NCBI GenBank assembly: GCA_026874595.1
Contig: CM049310.1
Location: 42,907,558-42,971,557 of the forward strand
Reading direction: 5' to 3'
Length of the DNA stretch: 64,000 bases
DNA from: Sipunculus nudus
Lineage: Eukaryota > Annelida > Sipuncula > Golfingiida > Sipunculidae
Numbering within the stretch: position 1 is the first letter of the stretch; each line of letters starts with the position of its first letter. Position numbers and translations under genes: made by a program. The notes under the pieces were generated by a model, which saw only the letters and a list, made by a program, of their open reading frames with translations, was not told the origin of the DNA and ran no database searches. Positions 1 through 8,966 of this stretch are shown one piece after another.

Positions 1-841
1 AGGGCTTTGTCAATGTGGGAATATGAAATGATTGGGCAAGACTACTAAGGGGAGTTTGAAAAAAAACTACAACAAGGGTGTATAAGTCAAATGCAATTAA
101 ACGTATACTTGCACAAGTGTCAGAAGTGTATTTTAAGATGCTTTTGAAATTTAATTTCACATACCTAAGACTGCTCCAGTGGGTGTTGGTGAGCATGGCA
201 CAAACTGACTCTTCTTTGGCCAGGTTGAAGAGGAGGGTCAACTGGGTTACCCCATGGTAATAGTAGCTGTAGCAGGGAGTAAACCCCCTGCCATGTGATT
301 GGGTAATTTTGGCCAGGGCATCTGTTGACTGACAAGTGCCAGGGCACAGTCAGTCATGGATGTCCTCTCCCCTGACCACCCAAAGGTTAATTAGTGGAAA
401 ACTGTCAATCCTGCAAGGTCAGATGTTCCAACCTAATTTGATTTTTTAAAGGATACTTGGCCAAGACTTTCCTGTATATTATGTTTATATTATGTTTATA
501 TATATTATTAAGTCTATAGGTATAACAGATATAATTTTTGTCCTGTCTGAGTACTGTAAAACAAGTTTGTGGCGAGTCACTCGTGCAATATATTCATCAT
601 GAGCTAGTTTCAGGTTTCAAAGAAAATTTGCCCAGAACCTGCCTGGATACTGCCTTAGAAGATCTGAAGCGTAACAGCCACATTAAATCTGAACTGAAAG
701 TACACAAGCAGTGATCAAATTGTCCAAACCAAGAACAATTTCATTTTGGGTAAATTTAAGTGTCTATAATATTAAAAAAATTTCATACCATTATAACACA
801 ATTAATCGAGTCAAATTCATTATGTACAAAGATAAAAATTA
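1..841. other. Non-coding flank containing or adjoining the Helentron 3' end
   Basis: I see no convincing gene in this stretch. The element to its right is read on the minus strand, so its 3' terminus should lie here or just outside the window. I could not place it: there is no clear terminal hairpin or CTRR-type end. Short open frames at 78-347 are not supported by any protein family I recognise. Confidence 0.4.
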
Positions 842-1120
842 TCAATTGGGATGAAACTGGAAAACACTCTTTGGAACAAGTGTGAACACGGCTTTATGAT
901 CAGACCACGTGGCCTCTTTTGTTGAAGTTGTAGCATCAGGGAAATTTGAAAACACGAGATCAATAAGAGTTCCATGATCAGTTGTCCCTTCTGCTACAAG
1001 TTGTTGAGAATGTAGAAGATGTGAAAGGTCATTCAAGGCTGATATATTGTTCTGTTTAGTAACATCAATATTGAAATCTCCAATTATCAACAATGGTTTC
1101 TGTACATCAACATGTGTCAT
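842..1120 (-). CDS. EEP endonuclease, C-terminal half (Helentron)
   Basis: This frame is the second half of an endonuclease/exonuclease/phosphatase domain, the metal-dependent AP-endonuclease fold also found in non-LTR retrotransposons. It contains GDFNID (catalytic Asp/Asn), a DHGTLIDLVFSN segment and the terminal SDHKAVF motif (catalytic Asp-His). The first half, with the HNTRSL and AETRL motifs, is at the end of the helicase frame just upstream. The two overlap by an ATGA stop/start at 1117-1120. Because the junction falls inside one domain, a one-base frameshift (mutation or sequencing error) is more likely than two separate proteins. Together they carry the full set of EEP catalytic motifs. 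Confidence 0.8.
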   Translation of the reverse strand: MTHVDVQKPLLIIGDFNIDVTKQNNISALNDLSHLLHSQQLVAEGTTDHGTLIDLVFSNFPDATTSTKEATWSDHKAVFTLVPKSVFQFHPN

Positions 1121-3342
1121 AAGTTGGGTAAGTTTTGAGAAAAAGTCAGATAGTTTTGACTGTACACACTAATCAGCTGCAAGAAAGACCTATGAGTATT
1201 TATCAATAATACGGATGCATCAATGTTTCCACTGGAATGATGATGCACTTCAACGAATGGGCAGAGATCTTTGTGCACATAGAATGCCAAACCATAGTGT
1301 GGTCTTTTTGATGGACATGTTGAAAATGTTATTTGATGATCATTTCGTATCAGCTGGAAATTTGGGATACAATATTGATCATCAGTATCAAAGGAACACA
1401 AACGAGTTTCTGCCAAAGCAATGATATGGGTTTCAAGGAAATGACAATCAGATATCACATCTCTGAAATGCAAATAAAGAGATCTTGTGTTATGGTACAT
1501 TATTTTTAGTGTATCAGTTGGTACAGATGTTGGTGGTATGAAATTAAGAGCAAGTTTTGCATCATTACGCAGTCTGGTCATTTCATATGTCACTTGTGGA
1601 TCAGTTGATATTTTGTTTTCATCTAAATTTAATATATACAAGCCATCCATATTTCTTACTCTACTCAAAGCAACATAATGTGCATGCCTGAGTTTCCTGG
1701 TACTTGTCATATCAACAACCACCTGATCAAGTGAACTGCCTTGTGCCTTCCATATTGTTTTTGCAGCACCAATTTTTAATGGAAACTGAGAACGAGTTAC
1801 CAGTATATGTCTCCTGCCTGTATGGAATGTCCGCTTGGTGACAAAAAGTGGTGTCCATTCTTTGGATATTCCTTGAGTGTAAAAGGTGGCATAATTTCCC
1901 CTGGTGTCTGAACCAACATTTGAATCTTCAAACTGAACCCAAATAATACTTGGTACAGTTTTGCTATGCAGATATTGTATGTGCTTCAATATACAAGAAC
2001 AACCATTAGTGATTCCATCTTGAACTGCTATATTGCAGGTGATATCATATGGTAAACCAACAGCAATCTGAAGTGTTTTCAGCAAACCTGCAGTTTTTGA
2101 TGGGTTATCAGGTATTCTAGAAAGAACATCTTTCTTTACATCATCTGTGACATCTGTTATAACTTTGTCAACTGCAATTATTATTACCTTAGTTGTGTTT
2201 GTACACTGGAAGATTTGCATATTATGATTGTCCACAGAATTATTGTTTGTAAACAAATGTGTAGCTTGTGATGGATATGAACTATTGGTAGTGACAAGAC
2301 AAGATTTAAGGTTATCAATATCACCTTTTGTGTGTTGTCCTTCACGAAGCCTGTTCAAAAGTTCTGCGAAATCATGATCATTCTTTTGCCGCATTATTTC
2401 AGTAAGTTCATACATATGAAATAGGTCTACCCACAAGTTGACTGCAAGAGGTCCATAATTTTCAGACAAGTTAGTGAAAATCCAGTTGTCCATTACTGGT
2501 TGCAGCTGGAAGAGGTCTCCAATGACAATTTCATGGATGCCGCCAAATGGTTGTTTGTTACCTTTAATATCTTGAAGACGCAAATTTACAAAATTGATCA
2601 TGCGATTTCCTACCATGCTTATTTCATCAATCATTAATATCTGAAGGTGTCTATACTGTGTCCTCAGTGTGTTCAGGATGTCTGATGACAATTTTCTGTA
2701 ATGAAACCCTTTATTTGGATCTATTCGAAAAGCGTTATGTAACGTGGATCCTCGAACATTGTAAGCAGCCTTTCCTGTGGGTGCAGTAACCAGTATCTTG
2801 CAGTCTAATGGATTGTCACCTTCAGTACCACACAAGTGACGATGCAAAGCTTGAAAGAGAGCTCTGAGCAAAACTGATTTACCGACACCTGCCCCACCAG
2901 TTAAAAATATATGTAAAGGTGTACTTGAACATTTCACATGTTTTATGATGTGTTTGAAGACTGTGAGTTGTTTGTCATTTAGACCCTGTATTAACTGTTT
3001 GTATTCTATATCAGGTATTCTGCCAGGTAATGTGAGTGGTTCTTGTGCCGTGGTTCTTGGTGGCAGTCCAAGGTCAGCTGTCAAATCATAGTTCTGCAAG
3101 TGATCAGACCTTTCTGGGTCAAAAAATGCAAACTCGTCACTGGGAACCGGTGGCTGATTAGCATCCTCATTCTCAGCATGTTCATTTGTAGGAGCTATAT
3201 GTGCATATTCAGTTTCATGGTCATGTTCAGCTTGGTCCTGTGCTTCTTGCAAAACGTCTGCATTGTGTTCATACTGTTTTCTTTTGAACTCAATTTTTAT
3301 TTTTTTTCTTGTTATATTGTTCAGAGTATGTTTTGGAACCAT
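1117..3342 (-). CDS. PIF1-family helicase fused to EEP endonuclease N-terminal half (Helentron)
   Basis: A superfamily 1B DNA helicase of the PIF1/RecD2 type, expected to unwind the donor strand during rolling-circle transposition. Walker A is GGAGVGKS (K at about residue 155), motif Ia is TAPTGKAA, Walker B is LMIDEISM (D239-E240), motif III lies in VIGDLFQLQPV, motif V is KAQGSSLDQVVVD and motif VI is YVALSRVR. From about residue 612 the chain runs on into an endonuclease/exonuclease/phosphatase domain (HNTRSL, AETRL) whose remaining half is in the next frame. The first ~18 codons are probably not native: the true upstream protein enters from the frame at 3490-3290 through a frameshift in a T-rich run near 3300. 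The 741-residue frame is otherwise uninterrupted, so decay is limited. Confidence 0.9.
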   Translation of the reverse strand: MVPKHTLNNITRKKIKIEFKRKQYEHNADVLQEAQDQAEHDHETEYAHIAPTNEHAENEDANQPPVPSDEFAFFDPERSDHLQNYDLTADLGLPPRTTAQEPLTLPGRIPDIEYKQLIQGLNDKQLTVFKHIIKHVKCSSTPLHIFLTGGAGVGKSVLLRALFQALHRHLCGTEGDNPLDCKILVTAPTGKAAYNVRGSTLHNAFRIDPNKGFHYRKLSSDILNTLRTQYRHLQILMIDEISMVGNRMINFVNLRLQDIKGNKQPFGGIHEIVIGDLFQLQPVMDNWIFTNLSENYGPLAVNLWVDLFHMYELTEIMRQKNDHDFAELLNRLREGQHTKGDIDNLKSCLVTTNSSYPSQATHLFTNNNSVDNHNMQIFQCTNTTKVIIIAVDKVITDVTDDVKKDVLSRIPDNPSKTAGLLKTLQIAVGLPYDITCNIAVQDGITNGCSCILKHIQYLHSKTVPSIIWVQFEDSNVGSDTRGNYATFYTQGISKEWTPLFVTKRTFHTGRRHILVTRSQFPLKIGAAKTIWKAQGSSLDQVVVDMTSTRKLRHAHYVALSRVRNMDGLYILNLDENKISTDPQVTYEMTRLRNDAKLALNFIPPTSVPTDTLKIMYHNTRSLYLHFRDVISDCHFLETHIIALAETRLCSFDTDDQYCIPNFQLIRNDHQITFSTCPSKRPHYGLAFYVHKDLCPFVEVHHHSSGNIDASVLLINTHRSFLQLISVYSQNYLTFSQNLPNL

Positions 3343-3490
3343 TCAAAAGGTCTTTGGTTTCATCTCTCGAAGATGAGAACAACAGTAGCCTCTCACGATA
3401 GCAGTTTTCTGGGTCTATTTTCTCAGTATACCGAACATATCTGAGAACTCTTGGATTTTTTCTGCGAGTGAATGTTGTACCATTTGGCAA
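3290..3490 (-). CDS. Helentron linker between Rep and helicase, out-of-frame fragment
   Basis: A short frame whose content continues the Rep/helicase polyprotein. It bridges from the segment that follows SKRPRAFENWCLADFAS (3945-3547 frame) to the acidic/basic linker before the helicase. It is rich in charged residues and has no catalytic motif. Frame changes near 3600 and 3300, the latter next to a run of T on the plus strand, separate it from both neighbours. It is best read as part of one formerly continuous Rep-helicase ORF and not as an independent gene. Confidence 0.55.
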   Translation of the reverse strand: MPNGTTFTRRKNPRVLRYVRYTEKIDPENCYRERLLLFSSSRDETKDLLNGSKTYSEQYNKKKNKN

Positions 3491-3546
3491 GGTGATACTG
3501 AGTTTTTCTTCAGCATTTACACTAGCATTTTCTTCGTTTTGATTTG

Positions 3547-3945
3547 TTATGTCAAGATCATCAGTGTTGTCAAGAAAAGCATCATGTGCTGTGTCTGAAG
3601 GGTAATAATATTAATCTGTGATGCAAAGTCAGCCAAACACCAATTTTCAAATGCTCTAGGCCGCTTTGAATATTTGTTAATTATATTACTTGCTGCTATA
3701 TCTGTTGAATCTTGTGGGAGCTGCTCAAGCTGTTCTTTACTTTTGAGCAAAAATGTTCTTTCTTCTGGAGGGGCAGTGGGTATAAATATTACATCTCTGG
3801 TGGCTCTTGTCATTGGAAGTTGTAATACGAGATATGCTGCTTCTTGAGCACTTATTTCAACAGCATTTAAGAACTGATTTCCCATATCTCTCACCTGCTG
3901 TCTAAGATTTTTTTCCCTCTTTTCGAGCTTCTTTACAAGCAGCAT
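3547..3945 (-). CDS. Helentron Rep-helicase central segment, out-of-frame fragment
   Basis: This frame continues directly from the end of the Rep nuclease frame, with residues such as QVRDMGNQFLNAVEISAQEA and the SKRPRAFENWCLADFA segment. That conserved connector follows the Rep domain in Helitron proteins. The junction with the upstream frame lies at a run of seven T (minus-strand A) near 3907-3913, so a homopolymer indel is the obvious cause. Its own end, at about 3600, is another one-base shift, after which the same protein continues into the 3490-3290 frame. Confidence 0.7.
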   Translation of the reverse strand: MLLVKKLEKREKNLRQQVRDMGNQFLNAVEISAQEAAYLVLQLPMTRATRDVIFIPTAPPEERTFLLKSKEQLEQLPQDSTDIAASNIINKYSKRPRAFENWCLADFASQINIITLQTQHMMLFLTTLMILT

Positions 3946-6247
3946 CTAGCAAAGCACTCATTCCCCTTTGACTTTTGCTTACATAGGAAACTATGTATGT
4001 TGCACAGGCATAAGCGTCAAGTATAAACTGAAGGTCATGGTTAGCTTTCCATGCAGTAAACAAAAGTCTCATATATCCATTGATTTTTATTTCAGATGGT
4101 GATCTTTTTAGGAATACTTTTGGACCTTTAATGGATGTTCGCAAGGCCATGTAGTAATCATCTAGAGAGACTTCTAAAGTTGTTAGGAAATCGTGAAAGG
4201 ACAGGTCACTGCCAACATTCAAGCTTGCAAGTGCCTGTGAGATCTTTTTGTAGTTCTGCTTGTGTTTTTCATCAACTTCGGTGTCATGAGGTTCGAGAAT
4301 TTTAGTTTGTGGCATGGGTGGCATTGGAAAGTTAAAACGACAGACTGGCTTTCCTTTCTTTCTACAAGATCTGGAATGTCTGTGAGTCTGTAGATCTATC
4401 AGGTCTTGATGGACCATATCATTTGTGGAGCAAGTAACATGTTCATCAATGTATTTGGTGACAGTATCATGTTCATGTTGACCATAAACGGGTGCATTCT
4501 CAATCCACATGAGCATATGAATATGTGGAGAGCCACGTTCCTGAAATTCAACTCTGTAAAAAAAGTCTTTCAGATTTCCAAGAGGTGAATATGCACTTTG
4601 TAAAACAGTGTGAATAAATGAATGAACTCTGTGATCAAAATATCTCACACATGTTACAGGATCAGCTTTCACCAATCGCGTTTTATTTACCCAATCCATT
4701 TGTGTGATATCATCAGTTGAATAAGTTTTCCTATCAATCAGTTTACCAAGGATGATCAGCAGGTCTTCCCAATGGGTGTCTGCAGCTGATAGTGATATAA
4801 ACCATGTTGGTAATCCCAGTTGTCTAATCATGGCAAACAAGTCTTTTTTACGTGCTTCAAAATATGGAGGAGAGCCTCGTATGGATCTGAAAATTCTGTA
4901 GCCTTCATCCAATCTGGTCAATTCATGGATAGTGCTTTCATTCAAAACATCCTGAACTGAATATTTTTTCCCTTTTGTTTTGCATCGACGAATTGCAAGG
5001 CTAACTTTTCCTGTAATTTGTTCTATTTGTAATTTCTTCATTTTGTAGAAGAGATTTGGAACATTTGCAGCAACTCTGCGGTCGAGTGCTCGGAGTTCCC
5101 ATTTGCATATGTCACTGTAATGAACAACAACTTTTCTTTCAGCATTGCTTAATCTCCTTTGGCCACAGAATATTGTTGGAAATGACATATATTCTGAATC
5201 TTTGTCTTGAAAAAGACTTAAAGGCTTCTGTCCTTCTCCTGGAGCTACTGATATTATGTCATTCCCTGTGAGTTCTGTATCATCAAGCATGGTATCTAGA
5301 ATTCCTCCTTGTTCATCTTCTTGTATTTCATCAAAATGGTCATCATCTGATAAACATTCATCGACTGATGTGTCAGCTGTGCTATCAGATTCGTGCTCTT
5401 GTGAATTTTCAAAAGATTGAAGCCAGTTAGTATTTACTGTAATGTTGGCATCTTTATAGAACTGACTATGTCTCATCAAGTAGTGTAACGCACTTACTAT
5501 TACAGCTGGACGTACATTTTGAGTGCAGTCTACATTTTTGTAAGCAAGTTTACGTTTCAGATTTATCGGTATGGTAGCAGTAGAGTCTGGTGTTCGCGGC
5601 AACATGTTCACAGTTGTTTCAATTTGAGTAGGTACGTTGACCAATGATCCTTTCAGTGACAACTGCGAACCTCTAGGTAATTGCCTTATCTGCATGAAAG
5701 GTATTCGTAATGCAATAAGCCTTTCTTCTAAGGGATACAAGTTCAATTGGGGTGGTTTATCTGGAAACCTCATTCCATTATATACTGAGAGTTTTGGCGT
5801 TTTGTGGCATTTTAGAGCATCCAGACAAGTTGGGCACAACCACTGTTTATTGTCCACTGATTTTACAGGTGTATTATGTGTTGCTAGTAAAGTGGGATCT
5901 ATTCTGTCTGGCCAGCTATCAGAATTCTTTACAGAGTGTCTGAACCATGTCTGATTACAACAGCAACATACATATATGGGACCTTCAGATATAGAACTAT
6001 GAAATTTCAATATACACTCTGTTAAATCTGCACCCTGTGTTCTCTTCAAATGAACTTCTTTTTCATTCTTTCTGTAGGATTCATCAGTTCTTTTTTGTGC
6101 CCTGGTGGCTGTATTTCTCAGAGTCTCAGTTTTCTTGTGTAATGGGTCAGTTCTTTTCCTTTTTTTGGCAATTCTCTCTGATTCTCTGAGCATATCATCT
6201 TCTGATCTTCTTCTTTTTTTAGAGGTTGATTCTCTGATACGTTCCAT
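3902..6247 (-). CDS. Helentron Rep nuclease with N-terminal zinc-binding region (HUH, Y2)
   Basis: A 781-residue frame. A basic N-terminus is followed at about residues 90-220 by a Cys-rich segment (CCCCNQTW ... CPTC) and the SVYNGMRFPDKPP region typical of the domain preceding Helitron Rep proteins. The Helitron-like N domain starts near residue 350 (FPTIFCGQRRL). The relaxase metal site is HIH at residues 575-577 within ERGSPHIHMLMW. The catalytic two-tyrosine motif is YIVSY, with Tyr751 and Tyr755 three residues apart, as in characterised Helitron transposases. These cut and rejoin single-stranded DNA during rolling-circle transposition. The ATG overlaps the stop codon of the repeat ORF upstream (TAATG at 6249-6245). 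The C-terminus is lost to a frameshift at about 3907; the missing part is readable in the next frame. Confidence 0.9.
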   Translation of the reverse strand: MERIRESTSKKRRRSEDDMLRESERIAKKRKRTDPLHKKTETLRNTATRAQKRTDESYRKNEKEVHLKRTQGADLTECILKFHSSISEGPIYVCCCCNQTWFRHSVKNSDSWPDRIDPTLLATHNTPVKSVDNKQWLCPTCLDALKCHKTPKLSVYNGMRFPDKPPQLNLYPLEERLIALRIPFMQIRQLPRGSQLSLKGSLVNVPTQIETTVNMLPRTPDSTATIPINLKRKLAYKNVDCTQNVRPAVIVSALHYLMRHSQFYKDANITVNTNWLQSFENSQEHESDSTADTSVDECLSDDDHFDEIQEDEQGGILDTMLDDTELTGNDIISVAPGEGQKPLSLFQDKDSEYMSFPTIFCGQRRLSNAERKVVVHYSDICKWELRALDRRVAANVPNLFYKMKKLQIEQITGKVSLAIRRCKTKGKKYSVQDVLNESTIHELTRLDEGYRIFRSIRGSPPYFEARKKDLFAMIRQLGLPTWFISLSAADTHWEDLLIILGKLIDRKTYSTDDITQMDWVNKTRLVKADPVTCVRYFDHRVHSFIHTVLQSAYSPLGNLKDFFYRVEFQERGSPHIHMLMWIENAPVYGQHEHDTVTKYIDEHVTCSTNDMVHQDLIDLQTHRHSRSCRKKGKPVCRFNFPMPPMPQTKILEPHDTEVDEKHKQNYKKISQALASLNVGSDLSFHDFLTTLEVSLDDYYMALRTSIKGPKVFLKRSPSEIKINGYMRLLFTAWKANHDLQFILDAYACATYIVSYVSKSQRGMSALLDAACKEARKEGKKS

Positions 6248-7386
6248 TAGTCTATAAGTTTCATTTTGTCTGGCAGTTTGCCTCTTTTGCTTGTCAGCTG
6301 TTCTTTCTTTTTGTCTGCAAGTTTCATTTTGTCTGGCAGTTTGCCTCTGTTGTTTGTCAGCTGTTCTTTCTTTTTGTCTAAAAGTTTCATTTTGTCTGGC
6401 AGTTTGCCTCTGTTGTTTGTCAGCTGTTCTTTCTTTTTGTCTCCAAGTTTCATTTTGTCTGGCAGTTTGCCTCTGTTGTTTGTCAGCTGATCTTTCTTTT
6501 TGTCTGTAAGTTTCATTTTGTCTGGCAATTTGCTTCTGTTGTTTTTCAGCTGTTCTTTCTTTTTGTCTGTAAGTTTCATTTTGTCTGGCAGTTTGCCTCT
6601 GTTGTTTGTCAGCTGTTCTTTCTTTTTGTCTGTAAGTTTCATTTTGTCTGGCAGTCTGCCTCTGTTGTTTGTCAGCTGTTCTTTCTTTTTGTCTGTAAGT
6701 TTCATTTTGTCTGGCAATTTGCTTCTGTTGTTTTTCAGCTGTTCTTTCTTTTTGTCTAAAAGTTTCATTTTGTCTGGCAGTTTGCCTCTGTTGTTTGTCA
6801 GCTGTTCTTTCTTTTTGTCTGTAAGTTTCATTTTGTCTGGCAATTTGCTTCTGTTGTTTTTCAGCTGTTCTTTCTTTTTGTCTGTAAGTTTCATTTTGTC
6901 TGGCAGTTTGCCTCTGTTGTTTGTCAGCTGTTCTTTCTTTTTGTCTGCAAGTTTCAATTTGTCTTGCAGTTTGCTTCTGTTGTTTTTCAGCTATTCTTTC
7001 TTTTTGTCTGTAAGTTTCACTTTGTCTGGCAGTTTGCCTCTGTTGTTTGTCAGCTGTTCTTTCTTTTTGTCTGTAAGTTTCATTTTGTCTGGCAGTTTGC
7101 CTCTGTTGTATGTCAGCTGTTCTTTCTTTTTGTCTGTAAGTTTCATTTTGTCTTGATACCCGTTTTCTTTTTGGTCTTTCAAACGTTCTTTGTTCCTGTG
7201 TGCTTGATTCATTCTTTTCTTTCGCATGTACTCTTTCAAATATTGTTTTTTTTTTGTCAATTTTTGCTGCTGATCGTCAAAATATTGTTGCATCAATTGG
7301 ACACCATGTTTAGAAAGGTTTCCATGAGAAGTTGGGCTTTCATTGAATTTATCCACAGTGTTAATATTTGACTGGGTTCTATGCAC
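6247..7386 (-). CDS. Lysine-rich tandem-repeat protein of the Helentron, one internal stop
   Basis: The N-terminal ~75 residues (7386-7160) are Gln/Lys-rich and non-repetitive. The rest is about fourteen copies of a 21-residue unit that begins MKLTDKKKEQ and ends NNRGKLPDK, highly charged and likely helical. One copy has TAG in place of a CAG codon at about 6992-6990, splitting the frame into 7386-6991 and 6957-6247; the repeats stay in register on both sides, so it is a point nonsense mutation. The frame ends in a TAA that overlaps the ATG of the Rep frame. Basic repeat segments in front of the Rep domain are seen in other Helitrons. Here it may be the Rep protein's N-terminal extension or a separate nucleic-acid-binding ORF. 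Confidence 0.7.
6250..7160 (-). repeat. 63-bp coding minisatellite (about 14 copies)
   Basis: Tandem 63-bp units, each encoding 21 residues, run across this interval with only base substitutions between copies, so the reading frame is kept. Variant residues occur at fixed places (position 4 is T, A, L, G or I; position 12 is T or K; position 16 is G or S). Copies with the K-S combination recur at intervals, as expected if blocks of repeats have been duplicated together. Confidence 0.95.
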
Positions 7387-7425
7387 TGCCTGGTCATCTG
7401 AATTAGTTGTCTGTTTAGTTTGTCG

Positions 7426-8091
7426 TTAATATCCAAGTTTAAATGCTTTCATGGTGACTTGAGTAATTTTGAAATATGTTACTTCAAACATAGTTGCTTT
7501 CATCAAATATGCATAGTTTGATATATATTGGAAGAATTCTGATTGAAGCTCAAATGTTAGAAGAACTGATGTGCCACAAGGTGTAGGATACCCAAGATGA
7601 TTTCTGCTATGTGGATCAAACACATAGTAACAATTTTGGTGATACAAAATTGCAATTGCATTTCCTCCTACTATTATCAGACCATATTTCTTGCAAGTGA
7701 CTTCTGACAAAGCATCTTGGTAAAACCTATAGGGTTCTTGCACATCAGAATGATTAAGAAAGCCACCTGTGATCAAGGTGGGTTTTATCTTGAAATTATG
7801 ATCAAGACATTGTATATACTCTGGTATTTCATCCCAAGACATATATCCTTTATTAGAGACCTTTGACATCAATGTTCTGTACAAATGATCACCTTCAATT
7901 AATATTGTATCCATGTCATTCCCTTGCCATTCAGCAAGATCATGTATCGTGGAATACAGAAGCGCAACAACTGTATTAGGAACACATTGTTTCCCGATCG
8001 ATTCTGATGGAAATTGAGGATCACCTTGGTGAAAAGAGCCTCTAACAATTTTACCACTAGATACAGCAGTGACCGCAAGAGCTGAAGCCAT
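7426..8091 (-). CDS. Papain-fold deubiquitinase-like protease (OTU/C76-like) of the Helentron
   Basis: A complete 221-residue frame with its own ATG, 39 bp upstream of the repeat ORF. It has a Cys box GKQCVPN (Cys36) followed by VVALLYS, and a late FDPHSRN motif (Asp159, His161) followed by GTSVLL. This Cys ... Asp-x-His arrangement fits papain-fold deubiquitinating proteases. The FD-x-H-RN pattern resembles the peptidase C76 (herpesvirus tegument-type) group at least as much as OTU, the label usually given to the Helentron protease. Its role in transposition is unknown; relief of ubiquitin-dependent host control is a common suggestion. No stops or frameshifts, unlike the rest of the element. 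A structure-based search would settle the clan. Confidence 0.7.
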   Translation of the reverse strand: MASALAVTAVSSGKIVRGSFHQGDPQFPSESIGKQCVPNTVVALLYSTIHDLAEWQGNDMDTILIEGDHLYRTLMSKVSNKGYMSWDEIPEYIQCLDHNFKIKPTLITGGFLNHSDVQEPYRFYQDALSEVTCKKYGLIIVGGNAIAILYHQNCYYVFDPHSRNHLGYPTPCGTSVLLTFELQSEFFQYISNYAYLMKATMFEVTYFKITQVTMKAFKLGY

Positions 8092-8139
8092 AGTTCGGAC
8101 AGACCAGATAGAATGGTAAAGTGGCTGGATTGTGGACAG

Positions 8140-8160
8140 AATGGGGGGGGGGGAAGTCAG
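8140..8160. repeat. Poly-G run upstream of the Helentron ORFs
   Basis: A run of about twelve G just upstream of the protease start. It is a likely source of sequencing or assembly length error and marks the non-coding 5' part of the element. Confidence 0.7.
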
Positions 8161-8214
8161 ACAACTGAAGAAAATCTGAGAGTAGTGACTAAGAAATAGT
8201 TTATTACAGTTTAA

Positions 8215-8800
8215 TTAAACTTTAAAATGATAACAAAATCTTATGTATGAGAGAAAAAGGGAAGTTACAATAAGCGCAAGATGCAATAAAAAGTATCCAC
8301 TTATTTTTTGGGATGATGAGACAAAGGTTGATGCAAGGAAGATATGGGAATATGGCAAAGATAACACTTGTATGGAGCTCTGAAGAAATATGCGCAATAA
8401 AGTTATGGGATTATGGTAAGGAAGCCACTTACAGGGCGTTCAGAAAACAGAAATAAATGAAGAGAAGATATAGCAATATGCAGAAGATGACGCTTCTCTC
8501 GAGTTGAGAAGATAAAGGTGCAAGGAAGAGCTCAGAATATGGTTATAGTGATTAGATGACTGGTATAAAAGCAGAAATGCTGATGCCACTTATACTGCAT
8601 TAAGAAGACAAGTGAAAGGAATATATCGGAATATGGTAAAGATGCTACTATATAGTGTTCAGAAAACAAGATAGAAGTGAGAGGATGATATGAGATTATG
8701 ACAGAAATGCCACTTATGTAACTTTCAGGGACAAATTAGTGAAAGGAAGATTTGGAAATATGGCAAAGATATCAGTTATATAGTTAGAGTTCAGATAAGA
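8215..8800. repeat. Imperfect ~90-bp tandem repeats upstream of the Helentron
   Basis: About six diverged units share the core 'gaatatggcaaagat(a/g)' followed by 'ccactta(t/c)' and 'ttcagaaaacag', spaced at roughly 90 bp. No coding potential. The block may be part of the 5' untranslated region of the Helentron, since internal tandem repeats are common in Helentrons and their non-autonomous derivatives. Confidence 0.6.
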
Positions 8801-8817
8801 GAGGGAGATGAAGACAA

Positions 8818-8966
8818 AATGGCCCTTTTTTTATTTGTTCTCTTGTTTTTGGTCTCTTTTGTTCTCTTTTTTGTTTCTCTTTGTTTCTCTCTTTTTGGTT
8901 TCTCTTTTTCTCTCTTTTTTTTTGCTCTTTTTTTTTTTTTGCTCTCTTTTTTGGTCTCTTTATATG
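8818..8966. repeat. T/C-rich low-complexity minisatellite
   Basis: Pyrimidine-rich tract made of variants of 'ttttggtctctttt' and 'tttctctttttttt'. Both strands stay open over this stretch only because of its base composition, so the open frames here should not be read as genes. Confidence 0.75.

Larger units (their letters stand above)
842..8091 (-). mobile_element. Autonomous Helentron (Helitron2-type rolling-circle transposon), frameshifted
   Basis: The coding part of a rolling-circle DNA transposon, read right to left. The order is DUB/OTU-like protease (8091-7426), lysine-rich repeat ORF (7386-6247), zinc-finger plus Rep HUH/Y2 nuclease (6247-3902 and 3945-3547), a linker (3490-3290), PIF1 helicase joined to the first half of an EEP endonuclease (3342-1117), and the second half of the endonuclease (1120-842). 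Rep plus PIF1 helicase defines Helitrons; the extra endonuclease and cysteine protease are the known hallmarks of the Helentron/Helitron2 branch. All catalytic motifs I looked for are present, but single-base frameshifts near 1118, 3300, 3600 and 3907 and a nonsense codon at about 6990 break the reading frame. Element termini were not identified. It is recent enough that each protein is fully readable once the frame is allowed to change. Confidence 0.88.

Noticed and set aside
6266..7156. Long plus-strand open frames over the 63-bp repeats (Ser/Leu/Phe/Cys-rich proteins)
   Set aside because: They are antisense shadows of the lysine-rich Helentron repeat ORF; the minus frame continues into recognisable Helentron protein.
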